Shown one piece after another: positions 60,113-64,000 of a DNA stretch of 64,000 nt. The notes under the pieces are model-generated. The model saw only the letters and a program-made list of their open reading frames with translations, had not been told where the DNA came from and searched no databases. The stretch is taken from positions 180,399,956 through 180,463,955 of the forward strand of contig CP136063.1 of NCBI GenBank assembly GCA_032622095.1. The letters are read 5' to 3'. Positions within the stretch are counted from its first letter, which is position 1. Each line of letters starts with the position of its first letter. Origin of the DNA: Siphonodentalium dalli (Eukaryota > Mollusca > Scaphopoda > Gadilida > Siphonodentaliidae). The position numbers and the translations under genes are program-made.

Positions 60113-60505
60113 CCGGATCTAAACAAAAGCCAGGTAACGTAACGTTTTTTTGCTTTTGTTTACATAACAAAGGGAAAAAATGACAATAATATACTGTTTA
60201 TGCCATATTTCTGATTGGTAAAAGAACAAAATCTGTCTATATTTTATTATTCATTCTGTTTATGGCGGTTTTTAACGGAGGTGAATATTTTAACAGCATA
60301 CCCACCGCCGTATCTTTAAAATGTTTTATAAAGTAGCTTATAATTCCGTCCAATGAACGGTATGTGTCGACTAAAGAGTAATGAACTGGCCAACATGTCA
60401 CTGTATACACGCCATATTTTCCTTTTTGTGCTTCAGAAGAATAAAGCATTGGCATGGCCTGGACGTGCATGACCATAGAAAATAGTTAAATGTGTATGCA
60501 ATTTA

Positions 60506-61300
60506 TCAACATATTCTCGCGCAAATAGGTTCATAATGGACCTATGATATTCACATAGGTTCATATTGGATTATATTATTCTAAAATAAGCCGATAGTAG
60601 AAGTCGTGAGTAGGTTTATTCGTGTTATTGTCTGCACATAATGAACTTATAATGGTTTATTCGTGTTATTATCCGCACACAATGAACTCATAATAAGTTT
60701 TCATGAGTCGATAATGTGACTAAAACACTCTCATTTTCAGATCGTTGTGGAATCAAAATGAGGCGATTCTACGCCGATTATGAACCTAAAACACATCCTA
60801 TTATAAGCGACATGCTGATTATCGTACGTGCAGGCTGAATTTATTTGAATCAAGGAACAATTAAGTTCCCACTCTCGATAGACAAATACGTTACCACGGT
60901 TACATAAGCTGCACATGTGAAACTGTTAGATTTTTCAAGAAATGAAATCAGAGGAAGTATAAGGATAAAATGATTGACGATTCTTAAATGTTGTGTCAGT
61001 CTGTTCTTCTGAAACTAAGCTCATATATAACTTATTTTAAAATCACAAATAAACCCATATCGGCATTATTTGAATCTGAATTACGCTCTATATAAACTTA
61101 ATTCTATTTAACATATTTGTATAATATGTTTCACTGTGGCCTGTGTCACAAACGGAATAACAGATATAGCTCAACTATGGGCTTATTGTAGAATGAAATT
61201 AGTCTAATGTGAACATATGTGAATATTTAGGTCCAATATGACCCCTATGTGAATATTTAGGTCCAATATGAACCTATTTGCACAAGGATATGTTGACCAA
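60506..61300. mobile_element. TIR element of about 795 bp
   Basis: The left end TCAACATATTCTCGCGCAAA with TAGGTTCATAATGGA matches in inverse the right end (TATGAACCTATTTGCACAAG then GATATGTTGA). Internal subterminal repeats (GAATATTTAGGTCCAATATG twice on the right; ATATTCACATAGGTTCATAT on the left) and a tandem GGTTTATTCGTGTTATT pair at 60616-60680 are present. No transposase. Confidence 0.7.
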
Positions 61301-61453
61301 ATATCAAAACATAGTTCCAGAAAGATCTTTAGAAAATACAATTTGTGATAGCTAACATTTTACGCAAATTGTGCGTATACCATGGTCTTAGTGCTCTGAA
61401 ATATACATTTTTATTTCGACTCACGGGGTACTCGGTACTGTTAAGTGCACCAG

Positions 61454-61482
61454 TGGGGGGGGGGGGGGTGGGGGGGGGGTGG
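61454..61482 (+). repeat. G-rich low-complexity tract
   Basis: Runs of 12 and 9 G broken by T. Similar G- or C-tracts occur at 23200, 25459, 36818 and 41697. Assembly length here is unreliable. Confidence 0.85.
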
Positions 61483-61511
61483 TGGGTAAAATATTTCGCA
61501 CAATATAGACA

Positions 61512-61618
61512 CAGTAATTCTCTAAGTAATCGACTTCTTAAGCTCTCCCCGACTAAATCCTGAAAAGTTACCCATAATTCTGCTGTGGTTAAGAAGTCGA
61601 TTACTTAGAGCATTACTG
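61512..61618. mobile_element. Mariner-type MITE, copy C (107 bp, internally deleted)
   Basis: Left CAGTAATTCTCTAAGTAATC and right GATTACTTAGAGCATTACTG are inverted. The interior CCGACTAAATCCTGAAAAGT and ACCCATAATTCTGCTGTGGT match copy B, but the central hairpin and part of the left arm are missing. TA follows on the right only. Confidence 0.8.
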
Positions 61619-62229
61619 TACAACACTCGTGGGAAGAGATCTCGAGTATTGTCACATAAAATGCACTGCTGTAATATCACAAAACTGAATTTAATGAATT
61701 TAACTATGAATGAGACTCTGTCCCAACCCACCAAGCCGATATCAGGTTGTTATCAGCGAATAGGGTCACACACATGCCAGTGGCGAACTTTCAGAAATGG
61801 GACCTATATGTTTCGTTTTATTCATAGGTGAGCTCATTTTATTTTATAAAGGACCACACTCACGTTTTCCAAAACGTCCTGGTATTTCAAAGTGCAGTCT
61901 TTCTATCTATGGCGTCATATCTGAACAGTCAGAGGTCATTAGTCCGGGAGCTAATAGGGGTACCCCTGCACCCCCCCCCTGGGACTTAACTTCACCCCAC
62001 TCATTTTGTTCCTTATTATGTCCTTCAACTTTAAAGCAATGTTAACAAGAAAAAAAGTGGCCGTGTAGACTCCAGACAAGTTGGCGTCCATCATGGGCGC
62101 CGTTTTTCAGCCCAGACCCTAAGTCAGTTTTATGCAAATTATAGCGGGAAAATCTTGTAAAATGTATACAAATGTATATATTTTCGTGAAGCTGAGACAT
62201 AATGACACATTTTTGAGCCAAAATTTAAA

Positions 62230-63000
62230 CTCACCATCCAAGATGGCCGCCAAAATGGCCACCGGAAGTTGAAAATATAACATTTTTTCACAAATATCTT
62301 CTAGATCAATTCATGCTGTTTGGAACTGGTTGAGTAATGCAACTTTATTTTGTGTTTTCTATATTAACTGATCATTGGAGCAACGAAATATGTAATTATT
62401 GGGGTCCTAACCACTTCCGATCCCTCAAAAATTCGATTTTACAGAATGCGGTATAAAATTTCAAAAAAAATAACAATTGGGATTCTAGTCATATTTCAAC
62501 AAGAAATGAACAGAACTTTGTAATGTAAGTGAGGCATATCATTAACTATTAATGTTCCAAATCACTGGGACCAAAATTCTTACTTTGGCTCAAAATGGCT
62601 GCCAATATGACCGTCAAAATATGGAAAATGGTAAATATTACACCAGCGTGTCCTGCAATCGCTTACAAGTTGTGGTTGATGTATACAATTGGCTAATCTG
62701 TATTCTATACATTGCATACTAACATGTCTAATGCACCATGGATCATTTTTACTATTGTCACCACTGACATCACCAGAAATATGGGATTTTTCTCTCACAA
62801 ACTTGACAAAAATATTGGCAAAAATTAACTGTTCAGGGTTTGACCATTTGTTCAAGTAAACTGCAACTATCTTTGGTATCAAAGGTGTTTATTGTTTTGG
62901 TCTATCTTAAGTGTGTCACACTGTGATGTTTAAAGACTGAAATGCTCAAGATGGCTTCCAAAATGGCAACCAAATTTGTAAAAAGTTAAAAGTTAACATA
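62230..63000 (+). repeat. Diverged repeats with CAAGATGGCCGCCAAAATGG core, period about 350 bp
   Basis: Related cores occur at 62238, 62587 and 62948 (AAGATGGCCGCCAAAATGG, CAAAATGGCTGCCAATATG, CAAGATGGCTTCCAAAATGG), each followed by a GAAAA-T-AACAT-like stretch. Divergence is high. The 100-codon minus frame at 62580-62882 lies across them and is not a gene. Confidence 0.5.
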
Positions 63001-63013
63001 TCCCGAACATTAT

Positions 63014-64000
63014 GAGGTATACGATAGATTGATAAATACACGAAAAATGGATATACCGGCTTTAATTGCTTTGAAAAATACTTTCCATGGTCACATCAAT
63101 TTTCCAGCTGTTTTCAATTTAATTGCACAAAAATGACATAAACGCTCTTCATGTCTATACCATACCAGGAATAGACTAACACGGAACGCTCTTTTCTGTC
63201 CCGTGCCGTGCAAATGGCTGTTTGGTACCCAAACATCGTGTTCAAAGTTGTAATATTTTTTTTATCTCAATGCGTCTTTCTGTGAGATATAATGCTCGTA
63301 GAAAGGTAGTTTAAATATTTATCGACCTATTTCGATACCAGAAATAATTCAAAACCAGGTGTATTTTGGAGCCCAAACCGCCAAGTAACTTATATAACGT
63401 GAAACTAACAAACAAATTCTTTACGCACTGGTTTCTTTTCATTTTAATCAACAACATTATGTACCATAAACGTGTTGGAGCGACAACAGCTCTACATTTC
63501 TTCCCATGGTCTACAGTTGGAATTTTTACGCGACCGCTGACTAAAAAAATTTAATCGGTACAAACGTAACGATCACAAATTTATCGAAACACGTATTTTC
63601 AGCGATATATCGATACATTTGTTCGAAAATCTTCCCAGTATGTACGTTTTGAGATTCCTGTGCCATATTATGTGTGCATTATTTCATGGTTCGAACTGCC
63701 ATGTCGGTTTAATTACTGATCACGCTGTGAAGAAACAACATATAAGAGCGCTCTTTATCAATATAAAGGCTGCAAGGAAAGCGCTGCCTGTTTTGTCATT
63801 GTTATCTCATAGTAGGTTTTATTTCACCATAGATCTACTTGAAGTACACGTGCATCCGATGTCATTGATTTTCGATCGATTTTCACACACTGTGGCACAA
63901 TGTTTTCCATGGGGAGCATGCGTGAGGGTGGTGCATTAGCCTGTTTTATTGTTTTTCCTGGTTTTTGCATTTTTTTCTTCTGTTGATTCCTGTACGTCGC
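63014..64000 (+). repeat. 987-bp segment, copy 2 (runs off right edge)
   Basis: Direct copy of 58186-59172 with an offset of 4828 bp. It starts at GAGGTATACG within unrelated DNA, giving a sharp left junction, and continues to the last base of the window. Confidence 0.95.

Overview
This is eukaryotic DNA from an AT-rich, repeat-laden animal genome. Spliceosomal introns, a metazoan-type SLC23 transporter, tRNA-derived SINEs with an (AATC)n tail, DIRS-like and CR1/Jockey-like retroelements and arrays of diverged ~160-210 bp repeats point to a marine invertebrate, most likely a lophotrochozoan such as a mollusc or brachiopod. That placement is inference. Nothing looks bacterial or viral.

The one convincing host gene lies on the minus strand between 56481 (ATG) and 32347 (stop). 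It encodes an SLC23 nucleobase/ascorbate transporter in ten coding exons (about 566 codons over 24 kb) with compatible splice phases. Its weak points are an ambiguous exon 3/4 junction and a one-base deficit in a C-run inside the conserved CRAPPPPAHAINRG motif of exon 7. The introns are full of mobile DNA: a mariner-type MITE 22 bp from the exon 6 acceptor, two SINEs, hairpin elements, a tandem array, and a nested pair in intron 2 where an intact Ty3/Gypsy element sits inside a 5'-truncated LINE.

The Ty3/Gypsy element (50265-54085, plus strand) is the best preserved object. It has identical 123-bp LTRs, a TATAG target duplication, a polypurine tract and one 1171-codon gag-pol frame. Instead of an obvious tRNA primer site, the 11 nt at 50390-50400 are exactly complementary to 11 nt inside the LTR, 25 bp downstream of a TATA-like box. 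That is the architecture of Tf1-type self-priming.

Layout: 1-522 is a MULE transposase exon (minus). 0.5-17 kb holds dispersed and tandem repeats and TIR/hairpin elements without a recognisable gene. 18-19.1 kb is a LINE 3' end. 19.4-22.4 and 26.1-26.7 kb hold three decayed DIRS-like fragments. 22.9-23.5 kb has inverted arms around a tRNA-like sequence. 27.1-28.5 kb is a PIF/Harbinger-type TIR element carrying a 61-bp minisatellite. 32.3-56.6 kb is the SLC23 gene. 57-64 kb is repeats, including a 987-bp segment present twice (58186 and 63014) at about 99.5% identity.
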